A stretch of DNA of 64,000 nucleotides from Geopsychrobacter electrodiphilus DSM 16401 (GTDB lineage Bacteria > Desulfobacterota > Desulfuromonadia > Desulfuromonadales > Geopsychrobacteraceae), in NCBI RefSeq assembly GCF_000384395.1, contig NZ_ARWE01000001.1, positions 4,177,731 to 4,241,730 on the forward strand, read 5' to 3'. Numbering within the stretch: the first letter of the stretch is position 1; the number at the start of each line of letters is the position of its first letter. A program made the position numbers and the translations under genes. Below are positions 36,121 through 45,506 of this stretch, in pieces. The notes under the pieces are model-generated. The model ran no database searches and was not told where the DNA came from. It worked only from the letters and a program-made list of their open reading frames with translations.

Positions 36121-36968
36121 TATTTATGACTCCAGAACCACAACAGGGAACGGGTGAAGATGGTAGCACCGAGCACCCCCGCCGTGATCAGAAAGGAGGC
36201 CCCCCAGGCCATGGCTTGCCAGTCGGGATAAGGGGACATGGCGTAGTTAAAGATGGTAACCGTCAGGTTACTCGTCGGTTCGTTGAGTGATGAAATCCAG
36301 TAGGGGCTGTTGAGGGCGGTGAACAGCAGCGGGGCGGTTTCACCGCTGACCCGGGCGACCGCAAGCAGAATGCCGGTGACCAGACCGTTGCGGGCGGCGC
36401 GGAAGACCACGTTCAGGGTCACTTTCCAGCGGGGTGCGCCCAGGGCCAGGGCTGATTCGCGCAACGCGCTCGGGACCAGGTTGAGCATATCCTCGGTGGT
36501 CCGGGTGACCACCGGCAGCATGATGATCGCCAGTGAGACGGCGCCGGCGTAGCCGGAGAAGTTTTTCATCGGTACAACGATGATGATGTAGACGAAGATA
36601 CCGATGATAATCGACGGTGTTCCCATCAGCATGTTGGTGGTGAAGCGGACCCATCCCCCCAGGCGGGTATGCTGGCCGAATTCGGCGAGGTAAACCCCGG
36701 CCATCAGTCCCGTCGGCACCCCGATCAACATCGCCAGACCGGTCATGACCAGGGTGCCGACGATTGCGCTCGCGACACCCCCACCAGCCATTCCTGGAGG
36801 GGCCGGATTCTCGGTAAAGAAATCCCAGTTTATGGCGCTGATGCCGTGGGCCAGGACCACATACAGGATCCAAACCAGAAAGGCGATCCCGACAAAGGCC
36901 GCCAGACTCGCCAGGCAGCGAACCAGCAGGTCCCTGAGGCGTCGTCCAACCATCGAGCGTTCTCTCAT
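36120..36968 (-). CDS. pstA: Phosphate ABC transporter permease PstA
   Basis: A 282-residue inner-membrane permease with about six transmembrane helices and the EAA-like loop [20 protein letters not shown]. It pairs with PstC. The frame can extend 14 codons upstream, but the ATG at 36968 overlaps the pstC stop as TGATG and follows a GGGGGTGG site, so that start is preferred. Coupled to pstB by a 1-bp overlap. Confidence 0.95.
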   Translation of the reverse strand: MRERSMVGRRLRDLLVRCLASLAAFVGIAFLVWILYVVLAHGISAINWDFFTENPAPPGMAGGGVASAIVGTLVMTGLAMLIGVPTGLMAGVYLAEFGQHTRLGGWVRFTTNMLMGTPSIIIGIFVYIIIVVPMKNFSGYAGAVSLAIIMLPVVTRTTEDMLNLVPSALRESALALGAPRWKVTLNVVFRAARNGLVTGILLAVARVSGETAPLLFTALNSPYWISSLNEPTSNLTVTIFNYAMSPYPDWQAMAWGASFLITAGVLGATIFTRSLLWFWSHK

Positions 36969-37894
36969 CAGGCCACCCCCATCTTGCTTTTGGTCCGTTT
37001 TAACCACCACTGTGCCAGCAGCTCCAGCAGGAAGGTGACCCCAAACAGCACCAGTCCAAGCTCGACCAGCGAACTGAGGTAGATCGGTTCGGAGGCCTCG
37101 TTGAATTCATTGGCCAGGGTCGAGGCGATACTGTTGGCGGCTGAGAAGAGTGAGGCGGAAATTTCGTGGCGGTTGCCGATGACGAAGGTGACCGCCATGG
37201 TCTCGCCGATGGCCCGGGCCAGACCGAGGAAGCAGGCGCCGAGAATCCCCTGAATTCCGTAGGGGATGGTGACCTTGCGGCTGACCTCCCAGGTTGTTGA
37301 GCCCATGCCGTAGGCCGACTCCTTGACCACCGCCGGTACCATCAGAAAGATAGCGCGGGTCACAGACGTTATAAAAGGGAGGATCATCAAGGCCAGGATG
37401 ATCCCGGCGGTGAGCATGCCGATCCCCATTTTTGCGCCACTGAAAAAGGGCAGGCCGCCACCGATTCTGGCCAGAAACGGCTGCACATAATCGGCCATAA
37501 ACGGGGCGAAGACGAACAGGCCCCACATGCCGAAGATGATACTGGGAATGGCCGCCAGAAGTTCGATGGCCGCACCGACAAAGCGGCTGAGCCAGGGCGG
37601 AGCCAGTTCAACCAGAAACAGGGCGATGATCAAGCTCAGCGGCACGGCAATACACATGGCGATGGCGGTTGAAACCAGGGTGCCAAAAATACTGCTCGCT
37701 GCACCAAAATCCCCCGTCACCGGATTCCATGCCTGGGAAAAGAGAAAGCCGATTCCGAATTTGGCCAGAGAGAGTTGAGAACCGCGGATCAGTTCCCAAA
37801 AAATACCGACGACTATAATCAGAACCAGCACGCCACTGAGAGTCGCAATCCAGCGGAAGGCTGGATCAAAGTTTTTTTGCCGATGCAGTTCCAT
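36968..37894 (-). CDS. pstC: Phosphate ABC transporter permease PstC
   Basis: A 308-residue permease with six hydrophobic helices, the AVVKESAYGMGSTTWEVSRK coupling loop (20 residues) and ARAIGETMAV, both typical of PstC. It lies 182 bp downstream of pstS, with an intervening stem-loop at 37985-38017. Confidence 0.95.
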   Translation of the reverse strand: MELHRQKNFDPAFRWIATLSGVLVLIIVVGIFWELIRGSQLSLAKFGIGFLFSQAWNPVTGDFGAASSIFGTLVSTAIAMCIAVPLSLIIALFLVELAPPWLSRFVGAAIELLAAIPSIIFGMWGLFVFAPFMADYVQPFLARIGGGLPFFSGAKMGIGMLTAGIILALMILPFITSVTRAIFLMVPAVVKESAYGMGSTTWEVSRKVTIPYGIQGILGACFLGLARAIGETMAVTFVIGNRHEISASLFSAANSIASTLANEFNEASEPIYLSSLVELGLVLFGVTFLLELLAQWWLKRTKSKMGVA

Positions 37895-37984
37895 CAGGGA
37901 CCCTTATGTAAAGGTTAGGTTTGGTTCCACGCGCGCGGCGGATAATTCTTCGATATTCCCCGGTTCCACCGAACGGAAACAAGC

Positions 37985-38017
37985 CGGCATGAAGCTGGAT
38001 TGATCCGCTTCATGCCG
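37985..38017 (-). promoter_or_regulatory. Intercistronic stem-loop between pstS and pstC
   Basis: CGGCATGAAGC (37985-37995) pairs with GCTTCATGCCG (38007-38017); the inner GGAT/ATCC pair extends the stem past a one-base bulge. No T-run follows on the - strand. Like the hairpin after dctP, it probably protects the binding-protein mRNA and lets pstS be expressed above the permease genes. Confidence 0.6.
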
Positions 38018-38076
38018 ACTTTACATCTATTTACGAGTGAGTTTCTTCCCGCTTAAGGGATCGAACGGTGAATCCG

Positions 38077-39141
38077 TTATTTCCAGACTTGCTGACCCTT
38101 GGCACGGATATCCTTGGCCCAGGTTTTCTCAACCATGGTGATGACAGCTTCCGGCATCGGCACATAATCAAGTTTCAGCGCAGTCGGCTGACCATTTTTG
38201 TAGCACCAGGCGAAGAAGTCAAGGACCGTCTTGGCGGTTTGCGGGTTCGCCTGATCCTTGTAGACCAGAATGAACGAAGCGCCGGTGATCGGCCAGCTCT
38301 GCGCCCCGGGCTGATCGGTCAGGACCATGTAATAACCTGCGGCATGTGCCCAGTCGGCGTTGGCGGCGGCTGCCTGGAAGGCTTCGCTGGTCGGTGCGAC
38401 GAACTGACCGGCATGGTTTTGCAGCAGGACATAGTTCATTTTATTCTGCAGGGCGTAAGCGTATTCGACGTAACCGATTGAGCCTTTGACGCGCTGGACA
38501 TAAGCGGCAACTCCTTCGTTCCCTTTACCGCCGACACCGGCAGGCCAGGCCACGGCTTTATCATTGCCGACTTTGCTCGCCCAGGCCGGAGAGACCTTGG
38601 TCAGGTAGTTGGTGAAGATCCAGGTGGTCCCGGAACCATCGGCACGATGGACTACGGTGATATCCTGGTTGGGGAGTTTCAGTGCTTTGTTTTCGGCTGC
38701 GATTCTGGCATCGTTCCACTTGGTGATCTTACCCAGATAAATGTCGGCGAGCAGATCGGCCGAAAGGCGCAGTTGCCCCGGTTTGATCCCTTCGACATGC
38801 ACCACCGGGACGACACCACCCATGATCATCGGGAACTGCATCAGGCCTGCGGCGTTCAAGGCTTCGGCGGTAAGCGGCGCATCGGACGCGCCAAAGTCAA
38901 CGGTCTTGGCTTTGATCTGCTTGATCCCGCCGCCCGAACCGATCGACTGGTAGTTGAGACGCACTCCGGTCTCTTTTTCGTAGAGATAAGCCCACTGACC
39001 ATAGACCGGGAAGGGGAAGGTCGCGCCTGCACCGTTGATGGTGGTGGCGGCATGCGCTGGTGTCATGGGGACGGTGACAAACAGACTGCAGACAGTCAGC
39101 GTCATCAGTAGAATCTTGAAGAACTGGGTACCTTTTTTCAT
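38077..39141 (-). CDS. pstS: Phosphate-binding periplasmic protein PstS
   Basis: A 354-residue binding protein with a signal peptide ending AHAATTI. INGAGATFPFPVY is the family N-terminus; GSGGGIKQI, FGASDAPLT and VHRADGSGTTWIFTNYL carry the phosphate ligands. It feeds PstCAB. The ATG at 39141 has AAGGAGA 9 nt upstream; the frame open to 39165 lacks a site. Confidence 0.96.
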   Translation of the reverse strand: MKKGTQFFKILLMTLTVCSLFVTVPMTPAHAATTINGAGATFPFPVYGQWAYLYEKETGVRLNYQSIGSGGGIKQIKAKTVDFGASDAPLTAEALNAAGLMQFPMIMGGVVPVVHVEGIKPGQLRLSADLLADIYLGKITKWNDARIAAENKALKLPNQDITVVHRADGSGTTWIFTNYLTKVSPAWASKVGNDKAVAWPAGVGGKGNEGVAAYVQRVKGSIGYVEYAYALQNKMNYVLLQNHAGQFVAPTSEAFQAAAANADWAHAAGYYMVLTDQPGAQSWPITGASFILVYKDQANPQTAKTVLDFFAWCYKNGQPTALKLDYVPMPEAVITMVEKTWAKDIRAKGQQVWK

Positions 39142-39535
39142 CAGGGTTAATCTCCTTGATAGCAATATTTGTGGTTGTCGATTGTCTTACAGTGGCCATT
39201 ATGGCCAGTAATGTTAGGATTCGGTGAGCATCAGGTTAGAACTTTTCCTGCATACAAATTTTTTTATCATCACCTTCGCCTGACCTCTTCTCCTCCTGAT
39301 CCGGGGAAAGCATCCTGAGGCGTTCCTCCGAGCAAGTAAAAGTCAGCTGATTGTAAATTTTTGTTTGTTATCAGCCTCGGCGGGGTCAGTTCCGTGCAGA
39401 GGAGAAATGGAGATCCAGACAAACACCAATAACCTCCCTGCTTGAGGTTTGGCTGAGGCTAAGGGGTCAATGTTTCTGTTTTGTTATTAATGTGTCAGGA
39501 GTTCGTGAAATCTTTGACGTGGTAAGGCTCTGGCC
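39142..39535. other. Gene-free stretch upstream of pstS
   Basis: This 394-bp space separates pstS from the lytic transglycosylase gene, both on the - strand. It should hold the pst promoter. The only clear structure is the palindrome at 39193-39207. I could not recognise tandem PhoB boxes with confidence. Confidence 0.5.
39193..39207. promoter_or_regulatory. Perfect 15-bp palindrome upstream of pstS
   Basis: TGGCCATTATGGCCA, flanked by TTAC on the left and GTAA on the right (offset by two bases), lies 52-66 nt before the pstS start. It is a candidate operator or an RNA hairpin in the leader. It does not match the E. coli Pho-box direct repeat. Confidence 0.45.
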
Positions 39536-40645
39536 TCAGGGATTTTCGGCGGGCTCTTCTGGCTGGTGGATAATCAGACGATCGCCTGGGTGCAGCGGGC
39601 TGTTGAGGTCGATGCGGTTCCAGATCAGGATCGCGGCCAGAGGGACGCGAAATTGATCGGCAATGGTTGAGAGGTTATCTCCCGGCTGGACAATATAAAT
39701 CCGCTCCTGCCGCTTCTGTCGCCATTCTGCGTGCAGCTTCTGGAAGCGTTCTTTAAATCCCGGCGGGGTCTTTTCGGGGAGGGCTAAACGGTAGGTTCCC
39801 GCGGCCAGATAATGTCCGCGCAACTCCGGGTTCAAATCCTTGATCCGCTTGAAATCAGTCCGGGCCGCCTCTGCCACCACGGTCAAGCTGGTCTCTTCAT
39901 AGCTGGTCAAATCGATGGTCGTGAACCTGAGGGGAGGATAATAGTCGCTTTTTTGCAGGTGGAAGCCGAAACGCTCCGGTTGCGTCAGAATCAGTTTCGC
40001 CGAAAGAACCCGGAAGAGGTAACGCTGGGTCTCCAGGGACAGGTAAAGACGATAGAAGTTGCTGACGTGCTGGGCCAGAATTTCCGCCTGCAGACCCTCT
40101 TCCCCCATGTTGAATGCCGTTGCCGCGAGGCTCCAGGAGCCAAATTTATTAAACAGCTCCGTATAATACGCCGCCGCCGCCCTGGTCGAGGCGTCGAGGT
40201 TCCGACGTTGGTCGATGGATTCATTGACCGTCAAGCCATAACGTCGGGCGGTCTCCGGCAAAAACTGCCAGAAGCCGATGGCGCCCTTCGCCGATCCGGC
40301 ATGCGGGCGCAGGGCGCTCTCCGCCAGGGCGATGTATTTCAGGTCATCTGGCAGCCCGGCCCTGGAGAGCGCGGCCTCGATCGTTGGAAAATAACGGGTG
40401 GAGCGCTTCAGCCATAGAATGGCCTGATCACGGTCCCAGAGCGAGAGCAGGAGCTCCTTCTCGAGACGCTCACGCACATCGGGATCGTCCAGCGGGACAG
40501 GCTCGCCACAAAAGGTTAAAGACTGTTCGAGGTGCAGGCTTTCCAGCAAGGGCGGAATCGTATCCTTTTGGGCCAGTGCGCGGGTGGGCGCGCTGAACAA
40601 CAGGTATGCTGCGAGCCAGCCGATGATCCAGAAACGCAAAAACAT
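39536..40645 (-). CDS. LysM lytic murein transglycosylase (MltD-like)
   Basis: A 369-residue secreted enzyme. After the signal peptide (about 1-25), an SLT domain has catalytic Glu109 in YIALAESALRPHAGSAKGA (shown as 19 residues), with GFWQFLPETARRYGL and AATAFNMGEEGL motifs. A LysM domain near 316-360 (IYIVQPGDNLSTIADQF) binds peptidoglycan. MltD is usually longer with two or more LysM; here only one is seen. It cleaves glycan strands. AAGGAG lies 5 nt before the ATG. Confidence 0.92.
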   Translation of the reverse strand: MFLRFWIIGWLAAYLLFSAPTRALAQKDTIPPLLESLHLEQSLTFCGEPVPLDDPDVRERLEKELLLSLWDRDQAILWLKRSTRYFPTIEAALSRAGLPDDLKYIALAESALRPHAGSAKGAIGFWQFLPETARRYGLTVNESIDQRRNLDASTRAAAAYYTELFNKFGSWSLAATAFNMGEEGLQAEILAQHVSNFYRLYLSLETQRYLFRVLSAKLILTQPERFGFHLQKSDYYPPLRFTTIDLTSYEETSLTVVAEAARTDFKRIKDLNPELRGHYLAAGTYRLALPEKTPPGFKERFQKLHAEWRQKRQERIYIVQPGDNLSTIADQFRVPLAAILIWNRIDLNSPLHPGDRLIIHQPEEPAENP

Positions 40646-40941
40646 GGGTACTCCTTAAGGGCTGGGCCTCAGGTCTTGTCATGCCGCACCGATGACAGCC
40701 TATGCCTTTAGTTTCTGAACCAGCCCGAAGTCTGAGTGGCGGATCTCTATCGTCAATATGGTATTGACCGTTGGTTGATTCTATCATCTGAAGCAGATCA
40801 AATGTCCACCCGGCGATCAAACAAAACGGTTTAGTCAGGACTGGGTGAACTCTTCCTGGGAAAGGCTGGTAAAATTCTAACATTTCACACATTTAAACTG
40901 AATATTCGCATCTTGGTTTGCCTAACACGATGGAGGCGACA

Positions 40942-41733
40942 TTGAACGAAGTTCGAATAAACAGCTGGGCCGAACTGCAGGATGAACTTTTTGTCGACGC
41001 CTGGAATCAGGAGCTGGGTCGTTTCCGCTCGCGCTTCGCCTTTCGCGGCCTGTCCGACGCCAGCTACCAGCTGGACACCACCCTGATCCGGCTGGGCGGC
41101 GATTTTGTGTCCCTGGAACATCATCTGTTGCGCAACTTTAAAAAATACGCCCGCCGCACCGTGGTCGAGCAGGATTCGGTCTGGGACTGGCTTTCGGTGG
41201 CCCAGCATTACGGGCTGCCGACCCGTCTGCTCGACTGGACCTACTCACCTTATGTGGCCCTGCATTTTGCCACCGCCAACCTCGAACGCTTCGACACCGA
41301 CGGCGCCATTTGGGCGGTCAACTATTTAAAAGCCCATCAGCTCTTGCCACAACGCCTGCGCGACAAGCTGGACGATGAAGGCGCCAATGTCTTTACCGTC
41401 GAGATGCTCTCCGAAACCATCACCAGCCTGGCGGAATTTGGTCGGATCACGCCGCACGACTACTGTATTTTTCTCGAACCCCCCTCCATCGACGATCGGA
41501 TCACCAATCAGTTCGGGTTCTTCTCGGTCATGCCTGACGCAGGCCGTGCCCTCGATAGCTGGCTGAATCTGCATCCTCATCTGTGGCGCCGGATTATCAT
41601 CCCCGCCGCGCTCAAATGGGAGATCCGCGACAAACTCGATCAGGCCAATATCACCGAAAGGGTGCTTTTCCCGGGGCTGGATGGCTTGAGTCGCTGGCTG
41701 AAACGCCAATACAGCCCCAAAGCCGGGCTCTGA
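40942..41733 (+). CDS. FRG domain-containing protein
   Basis: About 263 residues. The FRG signature is clear: RFAFRGLSDASYQLDTTLIR (20 residues) near the start and the core QHYGLPTRLLDWTYSPYVAL. FRG domains occur in lone bacterial proteins, phages and defence islands; the activity is unknown. GGAGG (40932-40936) best serves a TTG at 40942; an ATG at 40930 in frame has no site and is the alternative start. No toxin, antitoxin or nuclease partner is next to it. It is a single gene between a lytic enzyme and a small helical protein. Confidence 0.8.
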   Translation: MNEVRINSWAELQDELFVDAWNQELGRFRSRFAFRGLSDASYQLDTTLIRLGGDFVSLEHHLLRNFKKYARRTVVEQDSVWDWLSVAQHYGLPTRLLDWTYSPYVALHFATANLERFDTDGAIWAVNYLKAHQLLPQRLRDKLDDEGANVFTVEMLSETITSLAEFGRITPHDYCIFLEPPSIDDRITNQFGFFSVMPDAGRALDSWLNLHPHLWRRIIIPAALKWEIRDKLDQANITERVLFPGLDGLSRWLKRQYSPKAGL

Positions 41734-42001
41734 TCTGACTCCTGTTGCCCGATGACTCGGGAGAGGAAACGTGAACGGATCTGCACGGGGTTTTGGGCTG
41801 GTAACATTTTTATCGGCTGACCTTTCTGAAAGGGCCAACTTGACTGGTAGCAACAGGCATGTCGTTGACAAACATGATCAAGGTATCATTCAATATTAAA
41901 ACTGTGGGCGACCTGGGTTTTCAGCGGGTTTTCCCTGTAGCGCCGGTATGACAGGGAGTCAGGTTTTTGCCAAAGGCTCTATGTAGATATCTATTTTTCT
42001 C

Positions 42002-42256
42002 GTGTCATCAACAAATGAAATGGCTGAAAAAATGGAGCAATTATTTCAGGATGAGATGGAGAAGGCCAAACATGAAGAGGCTATCGAGCGATTATGCAGT
42101 GAATTTCCGGATCGGTCTGACTTTGTTCGTAGTTGTTATTTAGAAGTTCTCGGAAAAGTTGCAACCGATGCCACTATCCGCACTTACCTCCCCGTTTTAA
42201 TCACCCGCGAAGTCAAAACATTGCTCAAAATTCAGGAATTGACCAATTCGGATTGA
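42002..42256 (+). CDS. Small three-helix protein (DUF3562-like)
   Basis: An 84-residue, strongly charged helical protein. The segment AIERLCSEFPDRSDFV followed by a TYLPVLITREVKTLL ending resembles the DUF3562/three-helix-bundle dimerisation family. Function unknown. The GTG at 42002 and the ATG at 42020 are both possible starts, and neither has a clear ribosome site. A terminator follows at 42298. Confidence 0.65.
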   Translation: MSSTNEMAEKMEQLFQDEMEKAKHEEAIERLCSEFPDRSDFVRSCYLEVLGKVATDATIRTYLPVLITREVKTLLKIQELTNSD

Positions 42257-42297
42257 AGACCTTGTTTAATAACCGATCATCTTTCCGAAGACAATTA

Positions 42298-42337
42298 ATG
42301 GCCATCCCGAAAAGCGGAGTGGCCATAATCTTTTTTC
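42298..42337 (+). terminator. Intrinsic terminator after the DUF3562-like gene
   Basis: ATGGCCATCC pairs with GGAGTGGCCAT (one bulge) around a short A-rich loop, followed by AATCTTTTTT. It lies 42 nt after the stop and 27 nt before the end of the convergent methyltransferase gene. Confidence 0.7.
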
Positions 42338-42363
42338 AGAGTTAGTGGTGAAAGCCCACCAAA

Positions 42364-43365
42364 TCAGGTCTTTCTGGCCGACATGACCCCGGCACCGTTA
42401 GGCAAATCCAGCTCGAGGCGCTCAACCTGCTCCAAACCTGCCTGCTGTAACAGGCTCGCCAGTTCCGGTTCGCTGTAGGCCTGTCCTTGCGGGGTGCCGG
42501 CGAGCATATTCAAAGAAAAAAGTGCCGGGAAGAGCGGGGCAGCACGATCAGCCTGCAGGATGAACTCCTGCACCAGCAGCAGACCGCCCGGTTCGAGGGC
42601 TGCCGCGGCCTTGGCGAGCAACTGCGCACAGTTCTGCGGCCCTTCGCTGTGCAGCACATGCGACAACCAGACAACGTCGAAGCTGCCCGGGAGGGGCGTC
42701 GTCTGAAAATCACCCGGGCAGAAGCTGATCCGCTCCGTCATGTCGACCCGCTTCAGGGTCTTTTCGGCGAAGGGACGGGTTGTCGGCAGATCAAAGATCA
42801 CCCCCTGCAACTCGGGATTCTGCCGGCAGAAATGAATGGCATAGGTCCCCGGTCCGCCGCCCAGATCGAGCAGGCGCCGGCGACCTGACAGGTCAATGCT
42901 GGCGGCAATGCCGGGCGCGATAAGCATCGCCAGATTGAACATCCCCATCAGAAAGCTTTCCCGTTCTTCTTCCTCGGCCTCGTGCGAAACACGGCTGCGC
43001 ACCGGGCTGCCGCTGCTGACGGCCTCGTCGAGTCGGCTCCAGCTTTCGACCAGGTGGTGATGGTGGAGAATGATATGGCCCAGATAACCGGAAGCGGTAC
43101 GGCTGAGAAAGGTCGCAGCAAAGGGGGTTGCCGTGTAGCGATCATTCTGCTTGTTCAAGAGTTCAAGCGCCGTCAGGGCATCCAGCAGCATTGACAGTCC
43201 GCGGGCAGGAAGGCTCAGCTCGGTGGCCAGTTCGGCGGCCGTAAGCGGGCGTGCCGCCAGGGGGGTGAAGAGGTCAAGCTTGACGCCGGCGTGCAGCGTA
43301 CAGGTGCTCCAGTAACCTCCCGAGAGTTTCAGCAGTTCGGCCGGGGACCAGGTGAACGTTTCCAT
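42364..43365 (-). CDS. SAM-dependent methyltransferase (O-methyltransferase family 2 type)
   Basis: A 333-residue protein. An N-terminal winged-helix dimerisation domain (about 1-100) precedes a Rossmann methyltransferase fold with SAM motif I, LLDLGGGPGTYAI, near residue 166 and DVVWLSHVLHSEGP near 235. This is the two-domain form of plant-like and polyketide O-methyltransferases; in anaerobes the substrates are usually unknown. GGAGGAAAG precedes the ATG. It stands alone with no biosynthetic neighbours. Confidence 0.83.
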   Translation of the reverse strand: METFTWSPAELLKLSGGYWSTCTLHAGVKLDLFTPLAARPLTAAELATELSLPARGLSMLLDALTALELLNKQNDRYTATPFAATFLSRTASGYLGHIILHHHHLVESWSRLDEAVSSGSPVRSRVSHEAEEEERESFLMGMFNLAMLIAPGIAASIDLSGRRRLLDLGGGPGTYAIHFCRQNPELQGVIFDLPTTRPFAEKTLKRVDMTERISFCPGDFQTTPLPGSFDVVWLSHVLHSEGPQNCAQLLAKAAAALEPGGLLLVQEFILQADRAAPLFPALFSLNMLAGTPQGQAYSEPELASLLQQAGLEQVERLELDLPNGAGVMSARKT

Positions 43366-43484
43366 AGGGTCTTTCCTCCGTAGGCAGGCAAAAGGATTTT
43401 CCCTTTTATAGCATTTCTGCCGATAATTTCAGCTATTGATCACCAGCGCCGAGGAAATTGCGGCCATCCTGGTTGATCTGGTCG

Positions 43485-43874
43485 TCACTTGTCACCGTGC
43501 TCTGCACCCGTGAGTCCTTTCTCCTCGGCAGGCACTCCACCCTTATGGAGACAGATCGCCTGCCGCGTCCGCCCGATAAAGGCGCCGTGGGTATAGCCGA
43601 CTACAGTAAAATCCTGAGACAGGCGTAGGGCCAGTGCCTCATAGTTGTCACTCTTGGCACGCATACAGCTGGAGAGATGCACGACATCGACGCCGAGCTC
43701 TATCAGCTTGGCAATCTTCTTTTCGAGGTCACCGCTGTCCTGGGTAAAACCGACCAGCTGGGTCTTCTCGTCATAGGCGGCAAAGGCATCGAGCCGCTGA
43801 AAAAAGGCCTTCAGGCAGCCCTTGCCGGTGCACTTATCCAGAGTTGCGTTGCGTACGATAATGGCAATTTTCAT
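43485..43874 (-). CDS. CGGC domain-containing protein
   Basis: A 129-residue protein. It starts MKIAIIVRNATLDKCTGKGC, which has the CxGxxC pattern of the CGGC domain, and also has HLSSCMRAKSDNY and a C-terminal ICLHKGG Cys. The family is thought to bind metal or a cofactor through its cysteines; no reaction is established. The frame opens earlier at 43925, but homologues begin at the Met used here. Confidence 0.8.
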   Translation of the reverse strand: MKIAIIVRNATLDKCTGKGCLKAFFQRLDAFAAYDEKTQLVGFTQDSGDLEKKIAKLIELGVDVVHLSSCMRAKSDNYEALALRLSQDFTVVGYTHGAFIGRTRQAICLHKGGVPAEEKGLTGAEHGDK

Positions 43875-44190
43875 TTGAATTGACGTTCCTGACAGAAGAG
43901 GTGATCGGGTTGGGAACAGTGACAAATTCGGTCAACAAAAGCAACAGCTTGTCAGATGGGTGGAGCAATGGCTGTCACCTCGCTAAAGCTTAATCCGTTA
44001 AGCGCCAACGTCCCTTTGCCCCCAAGAGTCCGACGGTATCACCAGTTAACAGTGAAGCGGGATTATCCATGAACAAGCGATTTAAAATGTGCTCTGTGAC
44101 CTAATTCCGCGGGGCCTGGTCCATTCTTGAATAATCTATTCAGCCGGCCTCGCATGCCGGCATTAGTGAGCGAGCTGCAGTTTATCGTAT
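43875..44190. other. Gene-free stretch with two small dyads
   Basis: About 316 bp between two - strand genes. GCTTAA-TCCG-TTAAGC at 43988-44003 and GCCGGC-N7-GCCGGC at 44143-44161 can form hairpins. The second lies 30 bp past the stop of the next gene and may mark its mRNA end, although it lacks a T-run. No gene is supported. Confidence 0.45.
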
Positions 44191-44451
44191 CTACCGGCAA
44201 GATGTTGAGCCACGACTGCTCCGGGCGATGTCTTCACGAACTTCTTTGACACTGCGCTGGTAGATGATCTCGCGGCCCATAATGCTTCCAACGTAGGCCA
44301 GGAGATTGCGGGTCGGCTCCAGCTTGCATTTGCTGCTGTGCGGGCCCTCACCGATCAGTATCCAGATGGCATCAGGCTGAAGACTGGTGACTTGCACGTT
44401 GATGACCTGACCGGACTCGGTCTCTACTTTGATTCTGTCGGCATTTTGCAT
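44191..44451 (-). CDS. Small conserved-looking hypothetical protein
   Basis: An 86-residue acidic/basic mixed protein. It is beta-rich at first (RIKVETESGQVINVQV, LQPDAIWILIGEG), then has a helical tail with VKEVREDIARSS. The first half looks like a small barrel similar to CarD-tail or Hfq-like folds, but I cannot assign a family. GGAG lies 8 nt before the ATG, and codon use resembles that of its neighbours, so I consider it real. It is 53 bp downstream of the iron-sulfur protein gene and may share its transcript. Confidence 0.65.
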   Translation of the reverse strand: MQNADRIKVETESGQVINVQVTSLQPDAIWILIGEGPHSSKCKLEPTRNLLAYVGSIMGREIIYQRSVKEVREDIARSSRGSTSCR

Positions 44452-44504
44452 AGGGAGAGCTCCGTAAGAGAGGGGTCAAAAATCGATCGGGCTGGAGTTA
44501 AGTA

Positions 44505-45386
44505 TCAGACTGGAGGGGCTTTCGGAGCTGCGAGCAAGGCCGGCGGCACCTGGGCCTCGCAGGGGATCTTGACCTGGCAGAGGCCGCAGGGCGTGGCACC
44601 GGTGCCGTAGTTTCGGGTGGCGTAGGGTGTGGTTGTCTCGCGGATGTAGTTGAAGCAGGCCCCCTTGTCATGCCCCGCGCCGGTAGTGATGGCATCGGCC
44701 GGGCAGCGCTTGGCGCAGGCGCCGCAGGTCCCTTTGGCATACCAGAGGCACCAGGCGCGAGGATCATCGCCGTAGGCCCGCGCAGTCACCGGTAGCTCGA
44801 TACGCGCCACCACCGAGCCGAATCGCACCGCCTTTCCCCAGCGGGTGATCATGGCATCTGAGAGGCTGAAGGTGCCGTGGCCGGCGATGAAGGCCGCATG
44901 GCGCTCCGACCAGTTGGAGGCCAGGCCGAAGCGCTCCGACTGCTGGTAGGCGAACCCGGGCAGACGCTCGGGCGCCACCGCCGGGTACCCGGCCCGGGTG
45001 AGGCTCTCGGCCAGGTGCAGACGCAGGGCGCAGTTGAACTCTTCGCCATGGAACCGCGAACGCGCCCAGCGTTCGGTCGGCAGGGTCTGTTCCCGACGCT
45101 GGTCGGCACGGGTCTGAGGGGTTTGTGGCAACACATAGCTGATGACCCGCAGTTCGTCGGCCGGCGCCGGGGCCTCGGGGAAGGCCAGGGCGTAGGCCTC
45201 TTCCGGAGTCCAGAGGAAGGGGCCGATCAGCTCTTTGTGGTGTAGGAACAGCGGATCATCCCCGCGCGCGATGGCGACATGCGGCTCAGCCCAGGCCTTC
45301 TCGCCGCTTGGGAGATGCAGGCTGTTACTCGGGGCGCTGGCCCAGAAGTCGTGGATGATCGTTTCGACCTGAATAACCGAATCCAT
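44505..45386 (-). CDS. 4Fe-4S double-cluster protein, epoxyqueuosine-reductase-like
   Basis: A 293-residue protein. The C-terminal part holds cysteines in two groups, CLWYAKGTCGACAKRCPADA and TPCGLCQVKIPCE, as in double-cubane ferredoxin domains of the QueG/reductive dehalogenase-like group. The N-terminal half resembles the cobalamin-binding part of QueG-like proteins only faintly. It could be a cytoplasmic reductase of unknown substrate. The ATG at 45386 follows GGAGAGAGAGAG; earlier in-frame starts to 45425 are less likely. Confidence 0.72.
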   Translation of the reverse strand: MDSVIQVETIIHDFWASAPSNSLHLPSGEKAWAEPHVAIARGDDPLFLHHKELIGPFLWTPEEAYALAFPEAPAPADELRVISYVLPQTPQTRADQRREQTLPTERWARSRFHGEEFNCALRLHLAESLTRAGYPAVAPERLPGFAYQQSERFGLASNWSERHAAFIAGHGTFSLSDAMITRWGKAVRFGSVVARIELPVTARAYGDDPRAWCLWYAKGTCGACAKRCPADAITTGAGHDKGACFNYIRETTTPYATRNYGTGATPCGLCQVKIPCEAQVPPALLAAPKAPPV

Positions 45387-45506
45387 TGCCAAGCTCTCTC
45401 TCTCCATCCCTGCGCTAGACCTCAAACCGAAACATCATCAAATGACATTCGCTTCAATAAGGATTCGACAGATTACCTGCAAAGGCAGAGCTGAAGCAAA
45501 CTCGAA

